Source of the DNA: Aspergillus flavus
Lineage: Eukaryota > Ascomycota > Eurotiomycetes > Eurotiales > Aspergillaceae
NCBI RefSeq assembly: GCF_009017415.1
Contig: NC_092403.1
Coordinates: 3,038,001-3,102,000, forward strand
DNA length: 64,000 nucleotides
Direction: 5' to 3'
Both the position numbers and the translations under genes were made by a program. Positions 1 through 8,590 of this stretch are shown here, piece by piece. The stretch's first letter is position 1. The number at the start of each line of letters is the position of its first letter. The notes beneath the pieces are model-generated. The model made no database searches and had not been told where the DNA came from. It saw only the letters and a list, made by a program, of their open reading frames with translations.

Positions 1-367
1 GAGATCATAATTGGTTTGCTTTGGGTCCTTGTGTGGTTCCAATTTGTTCTCGATCTGAGTGAGTTGTGTCGTCACAATGAGCTTTTCGCCTTTGGGGATG
101 GTCACTTTCGTGGTGTTCAGGGTAACGCTGCACTCCATGCATGGGGAGCAGGACGTCAACCTGACGACCCGAGCCGTCCTTAACCCGCAGCTCCGGCTGA
201 TGGATAGTGATGTCGACATGAGCGACATTTGTATTTCCCAAAAGCTTGAACGGGACATCTGCCTGGACACACACTGGTGGTATCTTGGCAAGCTGCGTAT
301 TGAGCGCGTTCTGGGAAGCAGCGGCGATCAAATCCCAGCCATTGCTAGTAGTTTCGTTTTGAGACAT
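1..367 (-). pseudogene. P47-like (TULIP family) protein, N-terminal fragment, frameshifted
   Basis: The reading begins with ATG at 367 (MSQNETTSNGWDLI...) and leaves the window at base 1. The opening NGWD followed by a helix and the later IxDGSG and VLLPM stretches resemble the P47/OrfX proteins of the TULIP superfamily, which are lipid-binding-like folds. Around 135-165 the good coding frame jumps by one base: upstream the frame reads VDVLLPM, downstream another frame reads MECSVTLN and stays clean and hydrophilic to the edge. No intron of sensible length fits there, so this is either a pseudogene or an indel error. In bacteria the family lies beside neurotoxin genes, but nothing here indicates a toxin. 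Family call is from motif memory only. Confidence 0.45.
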
Positions 368-521
368 TGCGGGGTGGGCTGTCAACACATCACGCCACAT
401 CCGTGAGTGCAACCCTGTCTTATAAAAAGCACCAATGGGTCGAACTTCGCCCCATTCTTCTCCATTGCATATCCCTCACTTCTCCACAACTTCTGCCCCC
501 TGTCGTGAGAAAGGTCCGAAG

Positions 522-774
522 ATGTCCACCACTCGTTACAAGGACCCTATCCCTGATGGTGTCTGCGTCTTCACCACCCTCGACAAAGCCGCGCAAATCC
601 AAAAGGCGAACCCGCATGCCATTTTCTATCCCGAGAATAACGGTCACTACGCCAAGGATCCTGATGGGACTGTCGTCGCCGTGGCATCGGATGAAATGTG
701 CGAGGAGAAGAAACGCCGAGTTGGAAGCGAAGATTGCCGCGGGCGAGAAGTTGACGGATGAATATACAGTTTGA
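522..774 (+). pseudogene. Small unknown protein, one-base frameshift
   Basis: A short reading starts with ATG at 522 (MSTTRYKDPIPDGVCVFT), preceded by a plausible TATA-like stretch at 419-424, and runs about 60 codons. Near 709, inside an AAGAAA run, it loses register; one extra A would explain it. The next frame then continues with a charged helix (NAELEAKIAAGEKL) to TGA at 772-774. Together the two frames give roughly 83 codons without other stops. It diverges from the P47-like fragment across a shared 154-bp promoter. I do not recognise the family. Either a decayed gene or an assembly indel in a homopolymer. Confidence 0.4.
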
Positions 775-1018
775 GCGGGCATGGATTTTGGTAACCCTAG
801 TGACAGGGATTACGTCCCTGCTTATGGGGCTGTGGGATGTAACCAGACGTGGTGTGATGAGGTGAAAATTATATCCCGAATCAATTTCATTGTCAAATTA
901 TAACTCGACTGTATGGCTATTGAAGTCGCATATGTCTCTTTGGACACAAGTCAATATATCACTCATACTTCTTGAGTATCAGGAAGAAAGTAAGAGAAAA
1001 TCCAAATCTTGCCCTAGC

Positions 1019-1404
1019 TATGCAGCCACCACTCACTTTAACATCCCTCTCCCGGAGGGTGCTACCGTTCTGGACACTGAGAACGACCTCCGAGAATTCA
1101 CTGCCTCCCACCCAAATCTCGATCTCGAGATAGCGAAGGAGGCTATACTATCAACGAGCCTAATAGTCGGATATTGGCTTACGTCAAGGATGATATAAGT
1201 AGAGGAATGGATAAACGAATGGAGTCCTTGGAGCTTTTCAAAAATCTATTACCCAAGAAAGGCATGTTGGGAGATGATGTATCTAAGGTCTTGAAAACAG
1301 CCCGCCCATGCTCCAATCCGATCTGTGCTTACCCTAGTGTTCCAGGCAAGTACCAGCATTACACTAAGTGCTGTGTCTGCTCCCATGGCCATCTCTGTGT
1401 CTAG
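1019..1404 (+). pseudogene. Fragment of an unknown cysteine-rich protein, frameshifted
   Basis: Two overlapping frames look coding. The first covers about 1019-1145 (HFNIPLPEGATVLD...); the second covers about 1145-1404 (ILAYVKDD...MESLELFKNLL) and ends in a cysteine/histidine cluster (CSNPIC ... CCVCSHGHLC) that could bind zinc. They join by a one-base shift near 1145, with no intron of workable length. No convincing ATG opens the first part. The beginning loosely echoes the preceding small protein (a proline/glycine turn followed by a charged helix), so it may be a decayed relative. Function unknown. Confidence 0.3.
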
Positions 1405-1783
1405 TCGGTGAGTCAGTGATAAAGAGAGCAGGCTTCGGCCGGAACATTTTTATCGTTATTTATGACCCCCATAGGGGACTTCAAGCTCAAATCTACATCT
1501 AGGTTAACTTTGTGAATAGGCACCTGCCATCCCACCTTAACTGAAAGAATATACTTCCGTCCTTAGTATTCCAGCACCTGTTTAGCCCCGTCAATAGGAT
1601 TCGGCTAAGTAATTGGAGACCCGGATACCGTTCCCGAACGCTAGGCTATGGATATAGCCGAAAGTATACGGGCAAGTAAATCGACACCCAATTTATCCGA
1701 TAGATAAATGAGCCAATGTATAGACAACATTAGACACCTCCTCATTACTTCTACAGTCCAATATCAAATACAGACAAATTAAA
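1405..1783. other. Intergenic: promoter of first dehydrogenase
   Basis: No gene seen. The right part is the promoter of the gene at 1784 and carries two AGCCGA elements (see 1601-1664) and an inverted repeat TTATC-CGATA-GATAA at about 1692-1706. Confidence 0.5.
1601..1664. promoter_or_regulatory. Two AGCCGA elements upstream of the first dehydrogenase
   Basis: TTAGCCGA lies on the minus strand at 1601-1608 (continuing AATCC) and TATAGCCGAAAG on the plus strand at 1653-1664, 120-180 bp before the ATG at 1784. They match the core of the stronger elements at 8481, 11812 and 13271 but lack the GATGG tail, so they are weaker members of the set. Confidence 0.35.
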
Positions 1784-2659
1784 ATGACACTCCCAACACC
1801 ACAACACTACCACATCTTCGGCCAGGGCATATCCCAAAGTCTCTCCCCTACAATCCACAATGCCGCCTTCGCGCACTACGGCCTCCCACACCGATACGAC
1901 ATACAAGAATGCAACAGTCTCCAAGACGTCAAGTCCCTAATCGATGACCTGACCTTTGGCGGTTCTAGCGTGACGATGCCCCATAAACTCAGCGCCGGGG
2001 TGTTCTGTGCTCATGTGTCTGATTCCGCTACTCGGCTGGGAGCGATTAATACTCTTATTGCTCGGTCGATTGAGTCTGGAGATGGAACTTTGACACGGGA
2101 GATCCATGGTGATAACACGGATTGGTCGGGTCTTTATTCCCTGATCAAGGAGCATGCCTCTGGGGAAGGAAAGCAAGTTGGACTTGTGATTGGAGCTGGA
2201 GGCGCAGCTAGGGCAGGTGTTTATGCGATGGCTCAGGCTGGGATTGAGCGAATTTATGTTGGTAATCGGACGTTGGCGAAGGCGGAGCAAATTGCGAGAG
2301 ATTTTGAGGATTTGTGCCGCGTTATACCGGTTCAGTTTCCATCGGCGCTGCCAGAGGCTCCGGATGTGATTATTGGGACTGTTCCCGGGGAGGCTATGCC
2401 GCAGGAGGCATTCAAGGGTTTGTTTAGGAATGAGAAGGGTCTGTGTATTGAGATGGCGTATAAGCCACGAGTGACGAATTTGTTGGCCGTGGCGAGGGAA
2501 AACCCCGGATGGACTACGGCAGATGGGGTGGAGGTACTTCTTCGACAGGGCTTTGAGCAGTTTCGGTTGTGGACAGGGTTGGATGCACCGGAGGCAGTTA
2601 TGAGGAAGGCTATTGAGGCTGCTACGGAAGGCAAGGTTGGAGGGACATCGTCATTGTAA
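1784..2659 (+). CDS. Shikimate dehydrogenase-like protein, AROM/QutR-type
   Basis: A 291-residue, intronless shikimate/quinate dehydrogenase, an NAD(P)-dependent oxidoreductase of the AroE fold. The substrate loop SxLSP is at about residues 19-22, followed by HNAA; the catalytic lysine is K68 in TMPHK and the catalytic aspartate is D113 in NTDW. The nucleotide loop GAGGAARA and the NRT turn follow, and the C-terminus has the EQFxLWTG helix. The N-terminal pattern (IFGQ, LSP, HNAA, GLP) is much closer to the dehydrogenase domain of the QutR-like gene at 8591 than to the other two free-standing dehydrogenases here, suggesting origin from an AROM/QutR-type domain. All core catalytic residues are present, so it is probably active; the substrate (shikimate, quinate or an analogue) is not clear. 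Confidence 0.85.
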   Translation: MTLPTPQHYHIFGQGISQSLSPTIHNAAFAHYGLPHRYDIQECNSLQDVKSLIDDLTFGGSSVTMPHKLSAGVFCAHVSDSATRLGAINTLIARSIESGDGTLTREIHGDNTDWSGLYSLIKEHASGEGKQVGLVIGAGGAARAGVYAMAQAGIERIYVGNRTLAKAEQIARDFEDLCRVIPVQFPSALPEAPDVIIGTVPGEAMPQEAFKGLFRNEKGLCIEMAYKPRVTNLLAVARENPGWTTADGVEVLLRQGFEQFRLWTGLDAPEAVMRKAIEAATEGKVGGTSSL

Positions 2660-3008
2660 TATAAAACGCAAGCCTACAGTAAATAGAACATCACTAGGAA
2701 TGCGTTGATTTAACTTTCATACGATGTACAACGATGTCGACTTAGACCGAGTAATATGGAATGTATTTCTACTGGGCATCCTATCAATCATCTACCATGC
2801 GAAGTGTAGGATGTAGCCGTTGTATAGAATGCATGCCAGATCATATACGCGATCTATATCTTAACTGTACTTTCTTGCAAGACAATAAATATACTGAATG
2901 AGTTACAGGTAAAGTTGACCGAGTAGATACTAGTGACTAAATGATATGGATAATTATTCAAGTCTAAAGCCCTCGAATCACTAACATGTCTAACAACACA
3001 ACGTACAT
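2660..3008. other. Intergenic between convergent genes
   Basis: 349 bp, AT-rich, 3' ends of two convergent genes. GGATAA at about 2948 is only a half of the published QUTA/QA-1F consensus. Nothing else seen. Confidence 0.4.
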
Positions 3009-3752
3009 TTACCAAGCAACATCCTTTCCATCCATCCAGTCCTTGGCCTGGAAATAAAGCAAATCATGCTTCTGTCCATTGATCGTGGACCCTTCCCTAC
3101 GATGACCCGGCAAATCCAAAAGCACCTTAACCCCCATAGTCTCCTCCTGCATATACGCCAAATACCTATATCCAGGCGGATACTTCTTCAACCTCTCCTC
3201 ATCTAGAACAGGAACACGTCCCGGATTCACAGGAATCAACTTATCCTTCTCATACCAATGCCTAACAAACCGAGCCCGCCACTGACCCCGCAAATCAGGA
3301 TACGCCGGATCCGTCATCTTCTCCCAGAAAAAGATAAACCGACAATCACTCTCCGCATCAGCGTCGCATGTCCCGCCAGATACACAGCTGACGTCGCTGA
3401 ACCGCTGCGTGATGGTTGCTTTCATCTTTGTGACGGCACGTGTGGCATCGGGGTCGATATCGGTTGTGCTGCCGTGGATGCGGTGCATGATGAACGCTCC
3501 CTTGTCCATGCCGGCTTGGGAGGCTTCGATGAATTTTTTATGGTGGGTGAGTCCCGTCCAGGTTGTGTAGATGTGGGCTTCTGGGTGGAAGATTGAGAGG
3601 AGGTTTTCCCATTCGCAGGCGTCGCGGTAGCAGGGCCATCCTTCTGCTAGTTCGCGGAGCATGTAGCGTTCTAGGGCTAGTTGGGGGGGCCCGTTGTTGC
3701 GGATGGCGTGTTGTGGCCGTGTGCCGGCGGGGAGAGAATGGAGGTCGGGCAT
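3009..3752 (-). CDS. SnoaL-like (NTF2-fold) protein
   Basis: 247 residues, no intron. After about 30 residues come the long helix [14 protein letters not shown], then [20 protein letters not shown], a pattern of the SnoaL/NTF2-like fold whose members include polyketide cyclases, dehydratases and small-molecule isomerases, and also non-enzymatic binders. The middle part (FIMHRIHG ... [10 protein letters not shown]) and [10 protein letters not shown] give the expected strands; the last 60 residues are an extension that wraps around the fold in related fungal proteins. It shares a 286-bp divergent promoter with the dehydrogenase at 4039, which implies co-regulation. It is not part of the classical quinate cluster, and its reaction cannot be deduced from sequence. 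Confidence 0.7.
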   Translation of the reverse strand: MPDLHSLPAGTRPQHAIRNNGPPQLALERYMLRELAEGWPCYRDACEWENLLSIFHPEAHIYTTWTGLTHHKKFIEASQAGMDKGAFIMHRIHGSTTDIDPDATRAVTKMKATITQRFSDVSCVSGGTCDADAESDCRFIFFWEKMTDPAYPDLRGQWRARFVRHWYEKDKLIPVNPGRVPVLDEERLKKYPPGYRYLAYMQEETMGVKVLLDLPGHRREGSTINGQKHDLLYFQAKDWMDGKDVAW

Positions 3753-3908
3753 TTTGAAGATGGATAGGTATGTGTAAGAGGAGATGAAGTTCTCTGGAAT
3801 TCAAGGGAATAGAGAATCAGTGCAGAGAGAGAATGTTAAGTAATTCCAGGTGCGGAACTATAGTTCCCACTATGCATGACTGCCTGGTTGACGGCTAAAT
3901 CCTCCCCG

Positions 3909-3917
3909 CATCGGCTG
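3909..3917 (-). promoter_or_regulatory. AGCCGATGC element in divergent promoter
   Basis: AGCCGATGC on the minus strand, between the SnoaL gene (start 3752) and the dehydrogenase (start 4039). It shares AGCCGATG with the elements at 8481, 11812 and 13271. GGATAATCATTGCC at about 3985 is a partial match to the QUTA/QA-1F box. Confidence 0.4.
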
Positions 3918-4038
3918 TATACACAACCGATCTCTTGTGCATAAGAAGATATGGTAGCTTCTACTACACCTCACATTTACCTACACGGATAATCATTGCC
4001 TCTATCGATTCAGCATACCTTCGTTTACGTATTTCACT

Positions 4039-4947
4039 ATGCCCTCAGAAACAGATCCCCGTGCCTATGCTTACCTTGTCGGTGTCGGAGTGACCCACTC
4101 CATCGCTCCACCCATGCACAACTACATTGCAAAAGCACTGGGCCACGACTGGACATTCATCGCGAAAGAATGCCCAACAGTTGAAGATGCCGTTGAACTG
4201 TTTCGACGATCTGACTTCGCCGGCGGCGTGGTGACCATGCCTTACAAGCGCACTATCATGGACCACCTCGACGGTCTGGACGAATACGCTATTCGACTTG
4301 GGGCATGCAACAACGTATACCGGACATCTGACGGAAAATTAAGAGGCACCAATACCGACTGGCGCGGGATTAAGGGATGTTTGCTGGGAGCGAGCGCAGA
4401 AGGCAGAGGAAAGCCGGCTGTGCTTATCGGGGCTGGAGGAGCTGCACGGGCGGCGATATTTACTCTACACGATCAATTGGAATGTCGACAGATCCATCTC
4501 GTTAATAGGGATCGCGATGAAGTCAAGGTCCTCTTGGAAGAAGTGAAACAGGTGTATGGTGACGGCTTGGAGATCATTTATGTGGAGCGCGTCGAGCAGG
4601 TAGCGGGTCTCCCCTCGCCGTATTATATTGTGGGCACTGTTCCGGACGCTGAGCCTAGCACCCCCGACGAGGTGGAAGTTCATCAGATTATTGGGTCATT
4701 TTTGTCGACCCCTCAAGAGAAAGGCGTTCTACTCGACATGTGTTTTAAGCCACGAAAGACGCGGATCCTGCAAGCTGGACAGGCGAACGGCTGGAAGACC
4801 GTTGAGGGAACCGAGATTATCGGCCACCAGATTCATGAGCAATACCGACTGTGGTGCGGCGAGGAAGAAAGTAGCCAAATTCCTGTGACTGACGCATGGG
4901 CAGTGCTTCGCAAGGCAGCAGAGGAAAGTCCTGCAATCAACTTTTAA
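4039..4947 (+). CDS. Quinate/shikimate dehydrogenase-like protein
   Basis: 302 residues, no intron. AroE fold with HSIAPPMHN at about 20-28, K70 in TMPYK as catalytic lysine, NTDW with the catalytic aspartate, GAGGAARAA as nucleotide loop, LVNRD after it, and IVGTVPD and the IHEQYRLW helix near the end. The second serine of the AroE SxS substrate pair is alanine here (S21-I-A23), as in the QutB-like protein at 12090. IVGTVPD, the EMCF/DMCF-type strand and NGW-GTE also match that protein better than the one at 1784, so this looks like a second quinate-dehydrogenase-lineage paralogue. It stands 218 bp before the dehydroshikimate dehydratase, same strand. Confidence 0.85.
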   Translation: MPSETDPRAYAYLVGVGVTHSIAPPMHNYIAKALGHDWTFIAKECPTVEDAVELFRRSDFAGGVVTMPYKRTIMDHLDGLDEYAIRLGACNNVYRTSDGKLRGTNTDWRGIKGCLLGASAEGRGKPAVLIGAGGAARAAIFTLHDQLECRQIHLVNRDRDEVKVLLEEVKQVYGDGLEIIYVERVEQVAGLPSPYYIVGTVPDAEPSTPDEVEVHQIIGSFLSTPQEKGVLLDMCFKPRKTRILQAGQANGWKTVEGTEIIGHQIHEQYRLWCGEEESSQIPVTDAWAVLRKAAEESPAINF

Positions 4948-5165
4948 TTAGGGAGATTTTCTGTATCGATTATGCATTTGTAGATAAACGATCGGACATT
5001 TTCCGATTCTTCAGTTCGGTTAAGAATAGTGCCGTTACCAAGAAGTATATGTACAGGACCGGTGCCTCATATCAATGTACGTTTTGTTGGGTTCTCATTT
5101 ATAATTTCGACCTAATTATCTTTCTCCGTATTTACACTTGTCCCTGCCACAACTCGAACGCCAAA

Positions 5166-6170
5166 ATGCCTTGTGCGCCAGCAATCGCATCTATGTCCCT
5201 GGGAAGAGCCTGGGTGCATTCCCTCCCCGAAAAGCTCTCTCAGGCAGCCAAAGCAGGATTCAAAGGTGTCGAAATATTCTACGAAGATTTGGAATACCTC
5301 GCTAAAGAAAAAGGACCCGTGAATGACTCAACATTGTTTGCTGCCGCTCAAGAAGCGAGAGCAATCTGCGACCACTACGGCCTCGAAGTGATTGGAATGC
5401 AGCCATTCTTGTTCTATGAAGGTCTCACCGATCGGGCTCAGCATCGGGAAAAGATCGAGCGCCTTAAGTTGTGGTTCGCAATCGTCAAGATCCTCGGCAC
5501 CGATATCATCCAAATACCCTCGAACTTTCAATCCGAAGGGATATCGGGTGATCTGGATTTGATTGTTTCCGACATGATCGAAGTTGCGGACATGGGACTG
5601 AAAGAGGAACCTGTTGTCCGGTTTGCATACGAGAATCTTGCCTGGGGTACTTTCATTTCAACGTGGGAGGATTTGTGGGAGGTGGTTCGCCGCGTGGACC
5701 GGCCTAATTTCGGGTGTTGTCTGGACACCTTCACCATCGCTGGACGGGTATGGGCGGACCCTGCCAGCGCCTCTGGTAAGACACCAGGTGCAGACGCCGC
5801 ATTGGCTGCATCATTACAGAGCCTTGTTCGGACGGTCGATGTGAACAAGGTGTTCTACGTGCAGGTCGTCGACGCAGAAAGAATGCAGCAACCGTTGATC
5901 GAGGGTCATCCATTTTATGTCGAAGGACAGCCAGCACGCATGAGCTGGAGTCGCAATGCCAGACTGTTCCTCTATGAGCAAGAGCGCGGTGGCTATCTGC
6001 CAGTAGTACAGGTGGCTGAAGCCTTCCTAAAACGTCTTGGCTTTGAGGGGTGGGTGTCAATGGAGTTGTTTTCGAGGTCGATGGCGGATCCAGACCCGAC
6101 AGTGCCAGAGACACATGCACAACGGGGCATCAATGCCTGGAGGAAGCTGGCGGAGGAATTGGATCTCTAA
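5166..6170 (+). CDS. qutC: 3-dehydroshikimate dehydratase (QutC-like)
   Basis: 334 residues from the ATG at 5166 (MPCAPAIASMSLGRAW); the frame is open further upstream but only into the promoter. It is a sugar-phosphate isomerase/epimerase-type TIM barrel. Visible barrel signatures are GFKGVEIFYEDL, the strand QIPSNF, RFAYENLAWG (metal-binding glutamate), NFGCCLDTFTIAG (metal-binding aspartate), FYVQVVDAE and GWVSMELFSR with a late metal-site glutamate. This is the fungal QutC/Qa-4 pattern, near its usual length of about 350. The enzyme turns 3-dehydroshikimate into protocatechuate, the exit of the quinate pathway. Its neighbours (dehydrogenases, dehydroquinase, QutA/QutR-like regulators) support the call. 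Confidence 0.85.
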   Translation: MPCAPAIASMSLGRAWVHSLPEKLSQAAKAGFKGVEIFYEDLEYLAKEKGPVNDSTLFAAAQEARAICDHYGLEVIGMQPFLFYEGLTDRAQHREKIERLKLWFAIVKILGTDIIQIPSNFQSEGISGDLDLIVSDMIEVADMGLKEEPVVRFAYENLAWGTFISTWEDLWEVVRRVDRPNFGCCLDTFTIAGRVWADPASASGKTPGADAALAASLQSLVRTVDVNKVFYVQVVDAERMQQPLIEGHPFYVEGQPARMSWSRNARLFLYEQERGGYLPVVQVAEAFLKRLGFEGWVSMELFSRSMADPDPTVPETHAQRGINAWRKLAEELDL

Positions 6171-6249
6171 GTCGGCTCGCTGTGTATCTATCGAGTAGAC
6201 GGTATTTCCTGGTTACATTCGTATAATTATTAAAGATTACAGATCAGTA

Positions 6250-8368
6250 TCAACCGTGAGCTGGTTGTTGCAACTCGGCAACAAAGTCTGTTACCAGGTC
6301 TCCTGCATGGAAGCCCAGGTTATGTGCAAACGTAGGTTCGTGGCTGTAGAGTGTTAGAATACACGGTTACTGGGGGTGTCTTGGATAGAGCATACCTCAT
6401 CGGCGTAATGGAAGCAACCATTTCTTCAAATAGTGCGTCAAAGTTGGCTGTTTCATCCAATAGATGTGGCGTTTGTTGATGACTTGAAGATATTGGGGTA
6501 GGGATGGTAGGTGCTACTGTCAATTCAGGCGTGTTAGAAAGGCCTGAGGCCAAGTAGGTCGGGGCATCACGCATGCTGGTAGGATTGATGATGGGTGCAG
6601 TTGCAGCAATATGGGCCATGTTAACAGGTATCCCAGGGGTGTAGGTATTATTCAAGGCTTGGATCGCAGGAAGAAGATTATCCAAGTCGTCTACATTCCA
6701 GCCCGGTCGCAAGTTACTTGTATTCGACCTGTCTAGTCTCGTGGGACTGGCCAACTTCAGTTTGCCCGTAAGCTGACCGAGACGCTTTTGCAACATATCC
6801 TCTTCACCACAGCCGCTAATCAAAATGCTCGTGCGTAAACATCGTTGTGCCTGGAAAAAGAACCAATACAGAAGGGGAGAAGATTTCGTTTTTCCTGTGA
6901 TCTCAATGTATTGATCCAGCAGATCCAGACACGATCGCAAGGCATGGAGTGCCATGGTGGTAATGGCCGCATCGCCGACGTTGCATTTGCTAACGAAGCA
7001 CAACGTAACAAAGGCTGATGTCAGGTGCAAATTCAGCAATGGAGGGTTGAGTGAGTGACGCGGGGGATATGGGTAGCGTGTGGAAAGAACCGATTGCCAG
7101 TCTCTTAATTTAGAAACAATCTGTTGTATGCCCTCCTGTCCCGGTGGACAGTGCAACACTTGGGTCAATAACTGCATGAGCTGATGGACCAGGTTAAACA
7201 TGCTCAGGGCTCGCAATGGCCCCTTCGGAGCAGGTCTTTGACTCGGGACTTGATCACTAGAGGCTGTCCATGTCTCCCATTCCTCCAGGTCGTCCTCGGC
7301 GATTGGTTTATGTTCACTCTGTTCTTCCAAAGAAAGACACGGAGTCTTTTCGAGAAGTGCAGAAACCATATTGTCAAGAAACACACAACCTTGGAAAACG
7401 TGTTTGTATCTCGGTTTTCTGGCAGTCTCAGGGAGGGTCGCGACAATTCTCATAGCCTGGCCAACGAGCACCCAGGCTTGGGTTAGGTCTCCACGTCCAA
7501 TATTCAGGAGAGCTACAATTAGTAGGGCCTGAACGTGACTCAAATGTAGATTGTTAAAATCTAGCATCAGGCGCAGGCGTATGGAGGTTTCTAGATGTTT
7601 CGGCTCTAGACAAGCCTCCCCACTGGCATTTTCTCGCATCGTTTGCACGTATGCAATAATAGCCCATAGAACTAACGGACAGCCTGTGTCACGATCCTTT
7701 GTGGAAGGGTCACTGTGCATGGTCCTCAGGATGTCCCGCCGGTCAAGGATAGGGAACCAACATTGGATGTAAACAAAATAGAAGTCCACCAGCTCAGCGA
7801 CGTCGTCTGGGAATGACACACTGAGGATGTCATTGGATGAAGTTATATGTAATGGAGGCGGAGGAGCAGGGATGGACTCCATATCAGTATTCGAGACATT
7901 CACTGGGGTCTGGGTCGTCCGCTCAGGACTATGTGTGTCGCATGACTCCCATTGGTGGTCATCATCGCCATCGCCAAGAGCTTCGTATATCTCCTCTTGC
8001 GAAACTGGTGCTAACAGGCGACTGACACCTTTGGCGACTTTGGAATTGCGCCATATCGATGTGTATTTCTCGGACCATTCGGTGGCGAAAAAGCCACTGT
8101 GATGTCGAGGGTTACGAAGGAAGCCTTGAACCAGGCTTTCGCTGTCAGGTATTTGCTGGAACACAATTCCCAGTATAGTTTCAAGGGCCTTCACGTAGCC
8201 AGTTTGCAATCCACGCCGTCGACCGTTATCCTGGTATGTACATCGCCGGCCGGCCTGGCGGCAGATGGCACACTCTGGTTGCTCCCCGTCGCATTTGGAT
8301 TTGCGGCGACGACACTGGTCGCATGCACGACTAATCCGCTGGCGCTTGTTGGGGTGTGATCTTGGCAT
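6250..8368 (-). CDS. qutA: QutA-like Zn2Cys6 transcription activator
   Basis: Two exons: 8368-6396 and 6343-6250, joined over a 52-bp intron (GTATGC..ACAG); 688 residues. Without splicing the reading would end in a different tail; the spliced end reads HEPTFAHNLGFHAGDL, fitting the activator family. The zinc cluster CDQCRRRKSKCDG...C-x2-C-x6-C is at about 16-43, followed by a basic linker and a fungal_trans-type middle region (for example FYFVYIQCWFPILDR). QutA/Qa-1F proteins activate the quinate-use genes and are held by QutR. Divergent arrangement with the QutR-like gene across 222 bp is strong support. Because this cluster is unusual it could be a paralogue serving a related pathway. Confidence 0.8.
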
Positions 8369-8480
8369 ATCTTTGAGTATGCCAAACAGAGACCGTCAGC
8401 ACGGTATGCTCGCTAGCTGAGGTCGTCGTCGTCGTATAACCAAACACGGAGGATACGGACGTGGGCACGTGATCGGATAT

Positions 8481-8496
8481 GGAATTAGCCGATGGC
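8481..8496 (+). promoter_or_regulatory. Shared 16-bp element GGAATTAGCCGATGGC
   Basis: Lies in the 222-bp divergent promoter of the QutA-like and QutR-like genes. It is identical in 15 of 16 bases to the element at 13271-13286. It contains CGG on the reverse strand (GCCATCGGCTAA), the half-site typical of Zn2Cys6 proteins. Confidence 0.55.
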
Positions 8497-8590
8497 GAAT
8501 CCGAAACTCAAAGATCAAGAAGATCCAAACGATCTCGTTGTGTATGGGTTCAGGATGTGATTTTTGATTTTTTGAATACGTACACTGAGG

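Noticed and set aside
1..367. A bacterial neurotoxin-cluster gene
   Set aside because: P47/TULIP-type folds occur widely; fungal promoter and neighbours give no reason to call it a toxin component.
6320..6395. Alternative C-terminus of the QutA-like protein without splicing
   Set aside because: A GTATGC..ACAG intron gives a tail (HEPTFAHNLGFHAGDL) that fits the family better.
7184..7486. 100-codon plus-strand reading inside the QutA-like gene
   Set aside because: Antisense shadow of a well-supported coding exon.
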